Source of the DNA: Lachnospiraceae bacterium
GTDB lineage: Bacteria; Bacillota; Clostridia; Lachnospirales; Lachnospiraceae
Length of the DNA: 64,000 nt
Direction: 5' to 3'
NCBI GenBank assembly: GCA_900766915.1
Contig: CAAFXE010000353.1
Coordinates: 1 to 64,000 of the forward strand
Every line of letters starts with the position of its first letter. The stretch's first letter is position 1. Below, piece after piece: positions 15,751-23,599 of the stretch. The translations under genes and the position numbers were made by a program. The notes beneath the pieces were generated by a model. That model worked only from the letters and a program-made list of their open reading frames with translations, searched no databases and was not told the DNA's origin.

Positions 15751-16453
15751 AAAAATGCATTCTTCTGCGGACCTCCGAACGGAGTCCTTCTCTTAGGTAG
15801 ATGGTCATAAGGATAATGTCTATGACCGCCACGCAGGTTGCCACGATCGCCGACCAGCGAAGCTCAAAGGTGCCGGTAAAATGTAGATCGATCATGATCT
15901 CAATGGCGACACAGAAGACCGCCGAAGCTGTTACTGCAGTCACGGTCTTAATCAGCATGGAGCTTTTTTTATGGATGGCAACAAGAAAGAAAATTTCCAA
16001 AAGCACGGTTCCTAAAAGAGCAGTGGGCAGACCAATGTCCTGATACCAGCCCTGACCCGGATGAAGGAGAGAAATCAGTCCCAAAAACAGACAAATACTT
16101 GCTCCATCCAGTGCAAGGTTTATAAAAATATTGGATTTCTGCGGAAAAAACAAAGGCAGGAAAAAGACCCAGAGCATTCCGCAGATGCCCGTAACGTAGA
16201 CAGACCATTGTCCCATGGGAATCACAAATATATTTAAAAAAATACATACCAGCGCACTGGTAAGAAGTACAATGCTCATGAGAATCGTAAATTCTTTTGC
16301 CTTGACCGGCTCCACGCTTCCCTTTACCGTAGCATAAGGTGGTGGTGAAACCGTATCAATGGGTTGGTTAGGATTATATACCTTTGTATGGCATAAAGGA
16401 CAGGAGGAAGCAGTGCTGTCAAGCTCCACTCCGCAATTTACACAATAGGACAT
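15749..16453 (-). CDS. Zinc-ribbon membrane protein, DUF6320-like
   Basis: A 234-residue protein that begins with a zinc ribbon (CVNCGVELDSTASSCPLC, residues 4-21: two CxxC pairs), then a Pro-rich linker and six hydrophobic segments from about residue 55 to 217. The combination fits what I recall as DUF6320, a family found next to acyltransferase genes in Lachnospiraceae; its function is unknown. It starts three bases after the stop of the acyltransferase gene upstream, so the two are certainly cotranscribed. A role as membrane partner of the acyltransferase is inference. The ATG at 16453 follows a GGAGGAATAAC site that lies in the end of the previous gene. Confidence 0.78.
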   Translation of the reverse strand: MSYCVNCGVELDSTASSCPLCHTKVYNPNQPIDTVSPPPYATVKGSVEPVKAKEFTILMSIVLLTSALVCIFLNIFVIPMGQWSVYVTGICGMLWVFFLPLFFPQKSNIFINLALDGASICLFLGLISLLHPGQGWYQDIGLPTALLGTVLLEIFFLVAIHKKSSMLIKTVTAVTASAVFCVAIEIMIDLHFTGTFELRWSAIVATCVAVIDIILMTIYLREGLRSEVRRRMHF

Positions 16454-16456
16454 CAG

Positions 16457-17767
16457 TTATTCCTCCATTTTTCTGTTAGTCTCAATCTTGACAGGGATCC
16501 CGTCTTTTACCAGTTTCCGGAAAAAATACCGTTCAATATCTGTTTCCTTGATGCTGCTTGTAAAATTCACAGTCAATACATTCTGAAAGCTTACAATGGC
16601 GCAGTTGGTACGTGCGGAAAAAGGCTGTCCCATGAGCACATCAAATCGTTCTACAAAAGGCTGCATTTCCTTTGGCAGCTTTACAAGTCCCACATTGGTA
16701 AGCCCGGCACTGGACTGTCCATCCTGAACCATTGCATAAAATTTTCGGACTGTAAAATCCTTCACAAATAAAGGAACAATACGGATCAGAGGATTTTGCT
16801 GTACCGATGCATTGGTCACAATATCAGCACTTAAAAATTTCGGATTGATATAGTAGCGCATGTATCCATGGACATGGGTAAGGATTTCTTCAAAGGTAAA
16901 ATCACCCATCCTGGGATCAATGGTAGGATAGACCATGGAGATAAAATTACGCAGTGTTTTGGAAGGAAAGAAGCTGCGCAGATTTACCGGCATGGCTAAG
17001 GTCACCGGCCGCTCATGAAGGGGATGGTCATCCTTTTGTTTTTGAAGCAGGGCATAAAGAAGCACTGCATTTAAATATTCCGTAATGGTCACTCCAAGTC
17101 CTTTGGAAACTGCCCGGAGCTTGTCTACCGGGATGACGCCGCAGATAATGTTTAAGGTATAAAAGGGTTCTTTGGTGCCACGTACCTTAAAGGCCCCGCC
17201 CTGGCTTCTTGGCCGTCCAACCTTTGAGGTGGCATAGCGAAGATAGGCATCCTCGAATTCCTCCGGATCAGGTGCCTCCTCAATATCCAGGACACCCTCA
17301 CCTGTCGGGATGGTGTGACCCAAAAGTCTCAGGTAAACAGCGGCCATAGTCTTTAGAAAATATAATGCACCGGTTCCGTCGGAAAGGGAATGAAAAACCT
17401 CCAGGGAGATTCTTTTTTCATAATAGTAGACCCGAATGAGATACCGGTTGTTGGTTTTAAAATGCATGGGCATGCATGGATTTTCGATGTCAGGCTGTAC
17501 AAAGGGCCCCGGTCTGTGGTTAGGCTCTAAGTATCGCCAGAAAACACCCTTTCGAATCGCTACCTGAAAGGTAGGAAACCGGGGCAGGGTAAGATCCAGC
17601 GCCTTTTGCAGCACATCAGGATCAATGTTTTCTTTCAAACTTAATGAGATGCGGTATACGTTGGAAAAATTTTTTCGCTGCAGGGTGGGATACACATTGG
17701 CAGAAAGATCCAGCTTATACCAGGTAGATGTATGATTCATAGGGAACTCATGGATGGTTTTTTGCAT
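16457..17767 (-). CDS. Alcohol acetyltransferase / condensation-domain-like acyltransferase
   Basis: A 436-residue enzyme of the HxxxD acyltransferase superfamily (PapA5, alcohol acetyltransferase, non-ribosomal condensation domains). The catalytic motif is EVFHSLSDG with His126 and Asp130; a second conserved segment PVNLRSFFPSKTLRNF corresponds to the DFGWG-region loop of the fold. It has no signal peptide. It would transfer an acyl group from acyl-CoA or a carrier protein to an alcohol or amine. It is followed at three bases by the zinc-ribbon membrane protein, and faces a GDSAG esterase gene across a 165-base divergent spacer; a linked synthesis/hydrolysis pair for an ester is possible. 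Donor and acceptor are unknown. The ribosome binding site (AAAGAAAG) is weak. Confidence 0.8.
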   Translation of the reverse strand: MQKTIHEFPMNHTSTWYKLDLSANVYPTLQRKNFSNVYRISLSLKENIDPDVLQKALDLTLPRFPTFQVAIRKGVFWRYLEPNHRPGPFVQPDIENPCMPMHFKTNNRYLIRVYYYEKRISLEVFHSLSDGTGALYFLKTMAAVYLRLLGHTIPTGEGVLDIEEAPDPEEFEDAYLRYATSKVGRPRSQGGAFKVRGTKEPFYTLNIICGVIPVDKLRAVSKGLGVTITEYLNAVLLYALLQKQKDDHPLHERPVTLAMPVNLRSFFPSKTLRNFISMVYPTIDPRMGDFTFEEILTHVHGYMRYYINPKFLSADIVTNASVQQNPLIRIVPLFVKDFTVRKFYAMVQDGQSSAGLTNVGLVKLPKEMQPFVERFDVLMGQPFSARTNCAIVSFQNVLTVNFTSSIKETDIERYFFRKLVKDGIPVKIETNRKMEE

Positions 17768-17866
17768 CCATTGCTTTCTTTTTTTTTCATTATAGAATTA
17801 ATTTCCCATATTCGCAAGATGGACGAAAGAAAACCTGTGTGATAAACTGAGGATAACAGAATTATG

Positions 17867-17910
17867 GTAACTGTTCGGAAACCGTTATCCGGAAGGCTGT
17901 GAACAGTTAC
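17867..17910. repeat. Dispersed palindromic repeat, copy 3
   Basis: GTAACTGTTC (17867-17876) and GAACAGTTAC (17901-17910) are perfect 10-base inverted ends around CCGTTATCCGGAAGG. It ends 23 bases upstream of the esterase start codon, so it lies in its leader. Confidence 0.75.
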
Positions 17911-17932
17911 AGATGAAATAAGGAGTGAAACC

Positions 17933-18829
17933 ATGGCCAGGGAATTTGAAACAAGTCCGGGAATGTTAAGAGCAATCAAGCGAATGCATGCTGTGATGGA
18001 AACACCGGATGTGGAAAAACAAAGAGCTGCCCAGGAGAATTTTGGCGGGATCTTTTCAAAAGCAAAGGGCATTGAATATCGTAATTTTGAAATTGATGGG
18101 ATTGCCGCAGAATGGAGCTGTGTTGTCAGAAGCCATATGAAAAAATATGTGATTCTTTATTGTCATGGAGGAGGCTATACCAGCGGAAGCTTCCGTTATG
18201 CGAGAAGCATTACCAATAAGCTGGCAAGCTCCACTTCCATGGACGTATTAAGCTTTGATTACCGGCTGGCACCGGAGCATCCCCATCCGGCAGCACTTGA
18301 GGATGCATTAAATGTATGGGATCATTTGATGTATTATGGTTATGGCGCCAGAGATGTGATCGTGGCGGGAGATTCTGCCGGAGGAAATCTTGCTTTAAGT
18401 CTGGTGCTGAAATTAAAAGAACAAAACAGGCTGCTGCCAAGAGGGCTGGTATTGTTTTCACCCTGGACAGATCTTACGATGAGTGGAAAATCCCACAAGG
18501 AGAAAGCGCAGGAGGATCCTATTTTAACAGAGGATTACTTACAGCGCTGTATTGACGGATATGCACCGGAGATGGACTTGAAAAATCCGCTGATCTCACC
18601 GGTTTTCGGAGATTTTACCGGTTTTCCCCCCACCTATATTCAGGCAGGGACCAATGAAATCCTACTTTCTGATTCGCTGAAGCTTCAAAGACAGCTGCAA
18701 AAATATCATGTACCGGTGAAGCTGGAAACCTTCCCGGGAATGTGGCACGTATTTCAGATGTCACCGTTAAAGACCGCTTACCGTGCCATGGAGCAGGCAG
18801 CTGAATTTATTTTTGATATTTGCCGGTAA
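17933..18829 (+). CDS. Alpha/beta hydrolase, HSL-type esterase/lipase
   Basis: A 298-residue cytosolic carboxylesterase of the hormone-sensitive-lipase group (family IV). The oxyanion-hole motif CHGGGYTSG begins at residue 77, the nucleophile is Ser148 in VAGDSAGGN, the acid is the Asp in NEILLSDS (about 243), and the His is in MWHVF (about 272). Length is normal. AAGGAG lies about eight bases before the ATG. It is divergent from the acyltransferase operon, and an inverted repeat element lies in its leader. The natural ester substrate is not known; short acyl esters are typical of the family. Confidence 0.9.
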   Translation: MAREFETSPGMLRAIKRMHAVMETPDVEKQRAAQENFGGIFSKAKGIEYRNFEIDGIAAEWSCVVRSHMKKYVILYCHGGGYTSGSFRYARSITNKLASSTSMDVLSFDYRLAPEHPHPAALEDALNVWDHLMYYGYGARDVIVAGDSAGGNLALSLVLKLKEQNRLLPRGLVLFSPWTDLTMSGKSHKEKAQEDPILTEDYLQRCIDGYAPEMDLKNPLISPVFGDFTGFPPTYIQAGTNEILLSDSLKLQRQLQKYHVPVKLETFPGMWHVFQMSPLKTAYRAMEQAAEFIFDICR

Positions 18830-18854
18830 TGTCGATAACATCTACAAAAAATGC

Positions 18855-18883
18855 TTGACAAAAGTTGATATTGTGAATAGTAT
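18855..18883 (+). promoter_or_regulatory. Promoter of the marR-degV pair
   Basis: Perfect TTGACA (18855-18860), a 17-base spacer and TAGTAT (18878-18883). AATAGT (18876-18881) and ACTATT (18893-18898) form an inverted repeat over the -10 box and start site, a plausible MarR operator for autorepression. Confidence 0.7.
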
Positions 18884-18914
18884 ACTCTGTGAACTATTTA
18901 AAAGTTAAAAAAGC

Positions 18915-18953
18915 TAATTGTTCAGAAACCACCGGAAGGTACTGAAACAGTTA
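18915..18953. repeat. Dispersed palindromic repeat, copy 4
   Basis: TAATTGTTCAG (18915-18925) and CTGAAACAGTTA (18942-18953) are imperfect inverted ends around AAACCACCGGAAGGTA. It is in the marR leader, 15 bases upstream of the start codon. Confidence 0.65.
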
Positions 18954-18968
18954 TAAGAAGAGGAAGAT

Positions 18969-19409
18969 ATGAGTAATATCAATGAAAAAGTCCTGTATGC
19001 CTGGCTGAAGCTTTCCACAACGATCTGCAATGAAAGGTTTGTATCGGAAATGCCTTATAATGAGTCGCTCATCTGCGGTATCTTACATCATAATGCATTG
19101 ACTCATCCAAACAAAAAACTTACAGCCACAGAGCTTTGTGAAAGAACGAATATTCAGAAATCTCAGATGAATCGTACCTTAAATTCCATGGAGGAAAAAG
19201 GGCTGATTTTCAGAAAACGTTCTGAAAAAGACCGGCGTCAGGTATTTGTAACTATGAACATGGAGAAAGCCGATATTTACGAACGGCAGCATGACAAAAT
19301 TCTTGGCTTTGTAGATACGCTGCTGGAAAAAATCGGTAAGGAGAAGGCTGAAGAGATCGTTCAGCTGTTTACATTAATATCAAATAAAGCGAAAGAGGTA
19401 ATGGATTAA
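18969..19409 (+). CDS. MarR family transcriptional regulator
   Basis: A 146-residue winged-helix regulator. The recognition helix region reads LTATELCERTNIQKSQMNRTLNSMEEKGLI and is followed by the wing RKRSEKDRRQVFVTM, the classic MarR DxR arrangement. Flanking helices form the dimer interface. The ATG follows AAGAGGAAG. Its stop overlaps the degV start (TAATG), so the two proteins are translationally coupled. Because DegV proteins bind fatty acids and FabT, a MarR protein, controls lipid synthesis in other Firmicutes, a lipid-sensing role is a reasonable hypothesis but not shown by sequence. Confidence 0.88.
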   Translation: MSNINEKVLYAWLKLSTTICNERFVSEMPYNESLICGILHHNALTHPNKKLTATELCERTNIQKSQMNRTLNSMEEKGLIFRKRSEKDRRQVFVTMNMEKADIYERQHDKILGFVDTLLEKIGKEKAEEIVQLFTLISNKAKEVMD

Positions 19410-20251
19410 TGATTAGAATTTTAGTAGACACATCAGCAGATTTTTCCTTAGAGGAAATTAAAGAAAAAGGACTGGAACTGGTACCGATCCACATTACAAT
19501 CGGCGGAAAAGATTACCGTGATATCGTGGATTTGTCCAAGGAAGAATTTTATCAGCTGCTTTTAAGTAATGAAGAATTCCCAAAAACTTCCCAGCCATCT
19601 CCGCAGGATTTTGTGGAAGCTTTTGAAGATGCGAAGGAAAAGGGTGATGAAATCATCTGCCTTCTTTTATCATCTGCCTTAAGCGGAACCTGCCAGAGTG
19701 CAACACTGGCAAAAAATATTGTGGAATATGATAAGATCCATATTGTAGATTCCCTGACAGCTACTCACATGATCCGTGTTCTGGCAGAACATGCAAAGAA
19801 ACGTGTAGCAGAAGGTGCAGCAGCAGAAGCAATTGTAGAAGAACTGGAAGAATTAAAATCCCGCGTTAAGGTACTGGCAGCACTGGATACTCTGGAATAT
19901 CTCTACAAAGGCGGAAGATTAAGCAAAGCATCCGCAGTTATTGGTGAAGTTGCCAGAATCAAACCAATCATTTCCGTATCAGAAGAAGGTAAGGTAGTGG
20001 TAGTAGGAAAATGCATGGGCAAAAACAAAGCCATCACAACCTTAATGAAAATGTTAAGTGAACGTGAACTGGATGAAAGCTTCCCGGTACTTTCTCTGTA
20101 TACATATGGTCAGGAAAATTCAGAAGTGTTTGATGCTCGTCTTGATGAAGCAGGATATACAAAAGAAGGACGTTACCAGATCGGAGCATCCATCGGAGCC
20201 CATATCGGACCTGGCGTATTCGGTGTTGTATTTGTAGAAAAGAAAAAATAA
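19409..20251 (+). CDS. DegV family fatty-acid-binding protein
   Basis: A 280-residue DegV/FakB-type protein that binds a fatty acid and, in characterised systems, presents it to the kinase FakA for phosphorylation. N-terminal VDTSADFSLEE, a TSQPSPQDF loop, LLLSSALSGTCQSA and VDSLTATHMIRV lie in the conserved order, and the C-terminal IGASIGAHIGPGVFGVVF closes the binding site. Length is normal. The start codon overlaps the marR stop (TAATG). A strong terminator follows directly. Which fatty acid is bound cannot be told; no fakA is in the window. Confidence 0.93.
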   Translation: MIRILVDTSADFSLEEIKEKGLELVPIHITIGGKDYRDIVDLSKEEFYQLLLSNEEFPKTSQPSPQDFVEAFEDAKEKGDEIICLLLSSALSGTCQSATLAKNIVEYDKIHIVDSLTATHMIRVLAEHAKKRVAEGAAAEAIVEELEELKSRVKVLAALDTLEYLYKGGRLSKASAVIGEVARIKPIISVSEEGKVVVVGKCMGKNKAITTLMKMLSERELDESFPVLSLYTYGQENSEVFDARLDEAGYTKEGRYQIGASIGAHIGPGVFGVVFVEKKK

Positions 20252-20262
20252 TTAAGATATGA

Positions 20263-20303
20263 ACAAATGGGGTCAAAGAAGCTTTGCCCCCATTTGTTTA
20301 TAT
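20263..20303 (+). terminator. Terminator of the marR-degV operon
   Basis: ACAAATGGGGTCAAAG pairs with CTTTGCCCCCATTTGT (one mismatch) followed by TTATATAA. It also covers the end of the convergent nitroreductase gene. Confidence 0.9.
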
Positions 20304-20313
20304 AAGGACATGT

Positions 20314-20859
20314 TTATTCATATCTCGTAAGAATAATATCTGCCCCTTTTCTTGCCGGTGCTTCCGGCAATTCCTCAGGATAACCTGCTGCAATGACAGC
20401 TCCCACAGTCTGGTTTTCGGGAAGATTTAATACTTTTTTGATCCTTTCATCGTCAAAAATTCCCATAATACAGGTGCCGACGCCTTTGTCATGGGCTGCA
20501 AGACAAAAGGTCTGGGCTGCAATTCCTGCATTAAACATTTCCCAGCGGTCTCCCTTACTGGTGGTAAAGGAGCCATCCCTTTCATATCCACATCGTCCGG
20601 TTACATAGGATACGATTACAATGGCCGGAGCCTGTAATAATGTTTTTGTATTAAATGTAAATCCACAGACACATGTATTTGCGATGGTCTCTTTTAAGGA
20701 AGGATTGGTGATTACATGGTAGCGGGCAATCTGGGTATTTTTCCAGCTGGGGGCATATTTGGCAGTTTCCACGATTTCATTAATCACGTCCACCGGAATC
20801 GGATCAGATTTATATTTTCGGATACTTCGTCTTGTTTCCAGACACTCTTTTGCATTCAT
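20314..20859 (-). CDS. Nitroreductase family protein
   Basis: A 181-residue FMN-dependent oxidoreductase. The N-terminal FMN-phosphate motif RRSIRKYKSDPIP and APSWKNTQ, a central GIAAQTFCLAAHDKGVGTCIMGIF helix and the VGAVIAAGYPEE segment are those of the NfsA/FRP-like superfamily. Length fits the small subgroup. AAGGAGATTTCAAT precedes the ATG at 20859, and an extended -10 box (TGCTATACT) lies on the minus strand at about 20889-20897. Physiological substrates (quinones, flavins, nitro compounds) cannot be assigned. It is single and convergent with degV. Confidence 0.9.
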   Translation of the reverse strand: MNAKECLETRRSIRKYKSDPIPVDVINEIVETAKYAPSWKNTQIARYHVITNPSLKETIANTCVCGFTFNTKTLLQAPAIVIVSYVTGRCGYERDGSFTTSKGDRWEMFNAGIAAQTFCLAAHDKGVGTCIMGIFDDERIKKVLNLPENQTVGAVIAAGYPEELPEAPARKGADIILTRYE

Positions 20860-21048
20860 ATTGAAATCTCCTTTTTTGAATTGAAATCAGTATAGCATAA
20901 ATATACGAATTAAGGGAACAGCAACTTGCAATTCACCGGTGTGTGTGCTTAAATAAAGTCAGAGATTAAACTCGGGGGATCCGTTTGACCGGAAGGCTGA
21001 TATGACAGCGACAATCAATTGATGACGGAATGAAAAAGGAGGCATATC

Positions 21049-21471
21049 ATGGCATTTTTTGAAGAACTTGGAAAGACACTGACAAAGGTAGGAGAAGCAA
21101 CTGCACAGAAAACAAAAGAGGTAGCGGAATTTACAAAGGTCAATGCAAAGATTCTGGATGTACAGAATAAGCTGGATAAAGCATATATGGAAGTTGGAAA
21201 AAAGTATATGGAATTAAATCCGGTGATCCAGGATGAAAATATGAAGGAAGTGATGGAAGCTGTTTATGGACTGGAAGATCAGTTAAATGAATTGAAAAAA
21301 CAGCTGCAGGAAATGAAGGGCACTGTAAAATGTGACGTTTGCGGAACCCAATGTGATGCGGAAGCTGCCTTTTGCAGTAAATGCGGAGCTGAATTAAAAA
21401 AAGAAGACATCATCGTAGATGCAGAAGATGTAGTCATCGAACCGGCAGATATTGAAGATTCTGTAGAATAG
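21049..21471 (+). CDS. Zinc-ribbon protein with coiled-coil helix
   Basis: A 140-residue soluble protein. Residues 1-95 are almost entirely helical and heptad-like (KVGEATAQKTKEVAEFTKV, then LEDQLNELKKQLQEMK); the C-terminal part carries one zinc ribbon, CDVCGTQCDAEAAFCSKCG, with two CxxC pairs, and an acidic tail. This 'helix plus zinc ribbon' design is common in Lachnospiraceae, but I know no function. AAAGGAGG lies about seven bases before the ATG. It is single; a degenerate copy of the dispersed repeat and a hairpin follow it. Confidence 0.8.
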   Translation: MAFFEELGKTLTKVGEATAQKTKEVAEFTKVNAKILDVQNKLDKAYMEVGKKYMELNPVIQDENMKEVMEAVYGLEDQLNELKKQLQEMKGTVKCDVCGTQCDAEAAFCSKCGAELKKEDIIVDAEDVVIEPADIEDSVE

Positions 21472-21473
21472 CG

Positions 21474-21510
21474 ATTCAAAAACCACTATCCGGAAGGTAC
21501 CGGACAGATA
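21474..21510. repeat. Dispersed palindromic repeat, copy 5 (degenerate)
   Basis: ATTCAAAAACCACTATCCGG then AAGGTACCGGACAGATA has the conserved CCAC and GGAAGGTAC core of the family, but the left end is eroded. It lies just after the stop codon of the zinc-ribbon gene. Confidence 0.5.
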
Positions 21511-21535
21511 TAATAAGGAAAAATAAAGGCACCTG

Positions 21536-21569
21536 TAACTCTCTGATATCGGAGAAATACAGGTGCCTT
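21536..21569. terminator. Terminator between zinc-ribbon gene and PTS IIC gene
   Basis: AAGGCACCTGTA and TACAGGTGCCTT are perfect 12-base arms. The minus-strand product is followed by TATTTTTCC, so it is the better terminator for the leftward permease gene; the plus side has only TTCTGC. Confidence 0.75.
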
Positions 21570-21592
21570 CTGCATGAAAATGATGAATGGAA

Positions 21593-22654
21593 TTAATCAG
21601 CTAACTTTAAATCGCCTTCCTTGATCCAGCCCATCTTCTTTAAAATCATGGTAAAGATTGGACAAAGGATTGCAGGAAGTACAAAGCAGATGAGGATCAT
21701 TCCAATCCAGTCAAAGGCGGTAATCCCTGCCTTGGTACCGGCAGCCACATCATTGACCCATCCGGTATATACACCAATCTGTCCTACCAGTCCGCAGGTT
21801 CCCATACCGGAAGAAACAGCGGCACCGTTCATCTGCATTTTGAAAATACAGGTGGCAACAGGTCCTGTGATGGCAGAGGTTAAGATGGCCGGAATCCAGA
21901 TGCGTGGATTCTTTACGATATTTCCCATCTGGAGCATGGAAGTTCCCAGTCCCTGAGAAATGAGTCCTCCAACCTTGTTTTCAGGATAGCTCATAACCGC
22001 AAATCCGATCATCTGAGCACAGCAGCCTGCCACAGCAGCACCACCTGCAAGTCCGGTTAAGGATAATGCAGCACAGATTGCAGCACTGGAGATCGGAAGT
22101 GTCAGTGCGATTCCCACGATCACGGAAACAAGGATTCCCATGACAAAAGGCTGTTGTTCCGTAGCCCACATAATGATCTGACCTACAGCGCTGGCTGCCT
22201 GACCGATAGCCGGTGCAAAAGCGGCAGAAAGGCTGACACCTATAAAAATGGTTGTCAAAGGAGTTACAAGAATATCAATCTTTGTTTCTTTGGAGATTGC
22301 CTTTCCACATTCCGCTGCCACGATGGCAATGAGTAAAACTGCCAGAGGACCACCGGCACCTCCAAGACCATTCGCCGCATTTCCTACAGCAATCAGAGAA
22401 AATAATACCAGTGGAGGACAGTGAAGTGCATAGCCGATAGCCACTGCCATGGCCGGGCCTGACATAGCTGTTGCATAACCTCCCACAGTGTTTAAATAAG
22501 GAATGTTAAGCTGGGTTCCCAGCGTATTAATGATGGTACCGATCAGCAGGGAGCAGAAAAGACCCTGTGCCATAGCACCCAGTGCATCAATGCCGTATCG
22601 TTTGGCAGAGATCACAATATCTTTGCGTTTCATAAATTCTTTGATTTTTTCCAT
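21593..22654 (-). CDS. PTS-type transporter subunit IIC (PTS_EIIC_2-like)
   Basis: A 353-residue polytopic membrane protein with about ten hydrophobic segments and many Gly/Ala-rich helices (GNAANGLGGAGGPLAVLL, TSSITGP-like loop, CGLVGQIGVYTGW). It resembles the stand-alone IIC family that lacks fused IIA or IIB domains (PTS_EIIC_2). No phosphocarrier partner genes are adjacent, so the substrate and even true PTS dependence are unclear. AGGTAAATT precedes the ATG at 22654, and a near-consensus minus-strand promoter is at 22759-22787. It is a single leftward gene. Confidence 0.75.
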   Translation of the reverse strand: MEKIKEFMKRKDIVISAKRYGIDALGAMAQGLFCSLLIGTIINTLGTQLNIPYLNTVGGYATAMSGPAMAVAIGYALHCPPLVLFSLIAVGNAANGLGGAGGPLAVLLIAIVAAECGKAISKETKIDILVTPLTTIFIGVSLSAAFAPAIGQAASAVGQIIMWATEQQPFVMGILVSVIVGIALTLPISSAAICAALSLTGLAGGAAVAGCCAQMIGFAVMSYPENKVGGLISQGLGTSMLQMGNIVKNPRIWIPAILTSAITGPVATCIFKMQMNGAAVSSGMGTCGLVGQIGVYTGWVNDVAAGTKAGITAFDWIGMILICFVLPAILCPIFTMILKKMGWIKEGDLKLAD

Positions 22655-22758
22655 AATTTACCTCGTACTTTTGTAATAATAGGTATCTGATTAGTAGCTT
22701 CCAGATACAACAATAGTTACTAATTGGTTTACAGCTGTCTTGTCAGCTAGACTTACCT

Positions 22759-22787
22759 ATTTTATAAGGTTGAAAAGTAATTGTCAA
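22759..22787 (-). promoter_or_regulatory. Promoter of the PTS IIC gene
   Basis: Read on the minus strand: TTGACA (22787-22782), a 17-base spacer and TAAAAT (22764-22759). The octamers AATAGGTA (22678-22685) and TACCTATT (22755-22762) are inverted; the second overlaps the -10 box and could be an operator half-site or pair in the leader RNA. Confidence 0.75.
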
Positions 22788-22799
22788 GTGTGATAAACT

Positions 22800-22880
22800 G
22801 TAATTGTTCAGAGCCAAGCAAAATTTCATAAAACAGGTGTAAAATGCAAAGCATTTGGGAGGTTGGCTCGTAACAGTTAC
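22800..22880. repeat. Dispersed palindromic repeat, copy 6
   Basis: GTAATTGTTCAGAGCCAA (22800-22817) and TTGGCTCGTAACAGTTAC (22863-22880) are 18-base inverted ends with three mismatches. The interior differs from other copies and includes the palindrome AAATGCAAAGCATTT. It ends 26 bases upstream of the lipoprotein start codon. Confidence 0.7.
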
Positions 22881-22906
22881 ATTAAAAAGTATTGGAGAAG
22901 TGTATT

Positions 22907-23599
22907 ATGAAAAAGAGATTATTCGTGCTTTTATTTGCCGGAATGCTCGCTCTTACAGGATGTCAGAGCAAGGAAGAGGCACAAAGAGAAAAGGTGGAAG
23001 CAGCTTTTGAATCCATTGGCATGGAGCACAGCGCCGTAATCATGGGTGTTCTTTCTAAAGAATGGAAGGTACAGGATGGGGAAGGTACCTACATTTTTAC
23101 AAAGGAAGGAACCGGTGAAGCTTCAGGGGATGCATTTACCTATTCCTGCGGATTTGATGAAGATAACAATATTGCATTAAAACTTACGATGGATGCAGAC
23201 GGAGAAGAGAGATACTTCTATGTTTCCACAGATGACACAGGCTATGGTTTATATTTACAGGATGCCACATCGCAGGAAAAGATATACCTTCTCCAGAACA
23301 ATGTGGAATTACTTCCGTTGACTGATGAGCGTGCCAGCGGATTTATCGGAGAATGGGCGGACAAGAGTGACAACCGTTACATTTTCCATGAAGACGGTAC
23401 CATGATGATCAAAGGATCTGAAAGTGAAACTCCGGGAACCTTCAGTGTTGTGGAGCAGAAAGAGGATGGTTCTCTTTTGATGACACTGGTGTTTGGCAGT
23501 GATACCATGGAATTTACCTATGAATTTTTAAGTGACGGAAAAACACTTCAGCTTTGCAGACCGGGAACAGAGACTGTTCATACCTGGATCAGAAAGTAA
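22907..23599 (+). CDS. Putative lipoprotein of unknown function
   Basis: A 230-residue secreted lipoprotein. The signal peptide MKKRLFVLLFAGMLALTGC has a lipobox LTGC with the acylated Cys19. The mature part is beta-rich, and repeated segments such as KVQDGEGTYIFTKEGTGEAS and IFHEDGTMMIKGSESETPGTFS resemble the lipocalin-like/DUF5640-type modules seen in many Firmicutes lipoproteins. I recognise no enzymatic motif. The start is the ATG at 22907, with GGAGAAG upstream; an in-frame codon five residues earlier has none. Its stop overlaps the trmO start (TAATG), although no functional link is evident. Confidence 0.8.
   Translation: MKKRLFVLLFAGMLALTGCQSKEEAQREKVEAAFESIGMEHSAVIMGVLSKEWKVQDGEGTYIFTKEGTGEASGDAFTYSCGFDEDNNIALKLTMDADGEERYFYVSTDDTGYGLYLQDATSQEKIYLLQNNVELLPLTDERASGFIGEWADKSDNRYIFHEDGTMMIKGSESETPGTFSVVEQKEDGSLLMTLVFGSDTMEFTYEFLSDGKTLQLCRPGTETVHTWIRK

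Noticed and set aside
20980..21015. Tenth copy of the palindromic repeat (TTGACCGGAAGGCTGATATG)
   Set aside because: Only the GGAAGGCTG core resembles the family; inverted ends are absent, so it was not counted.
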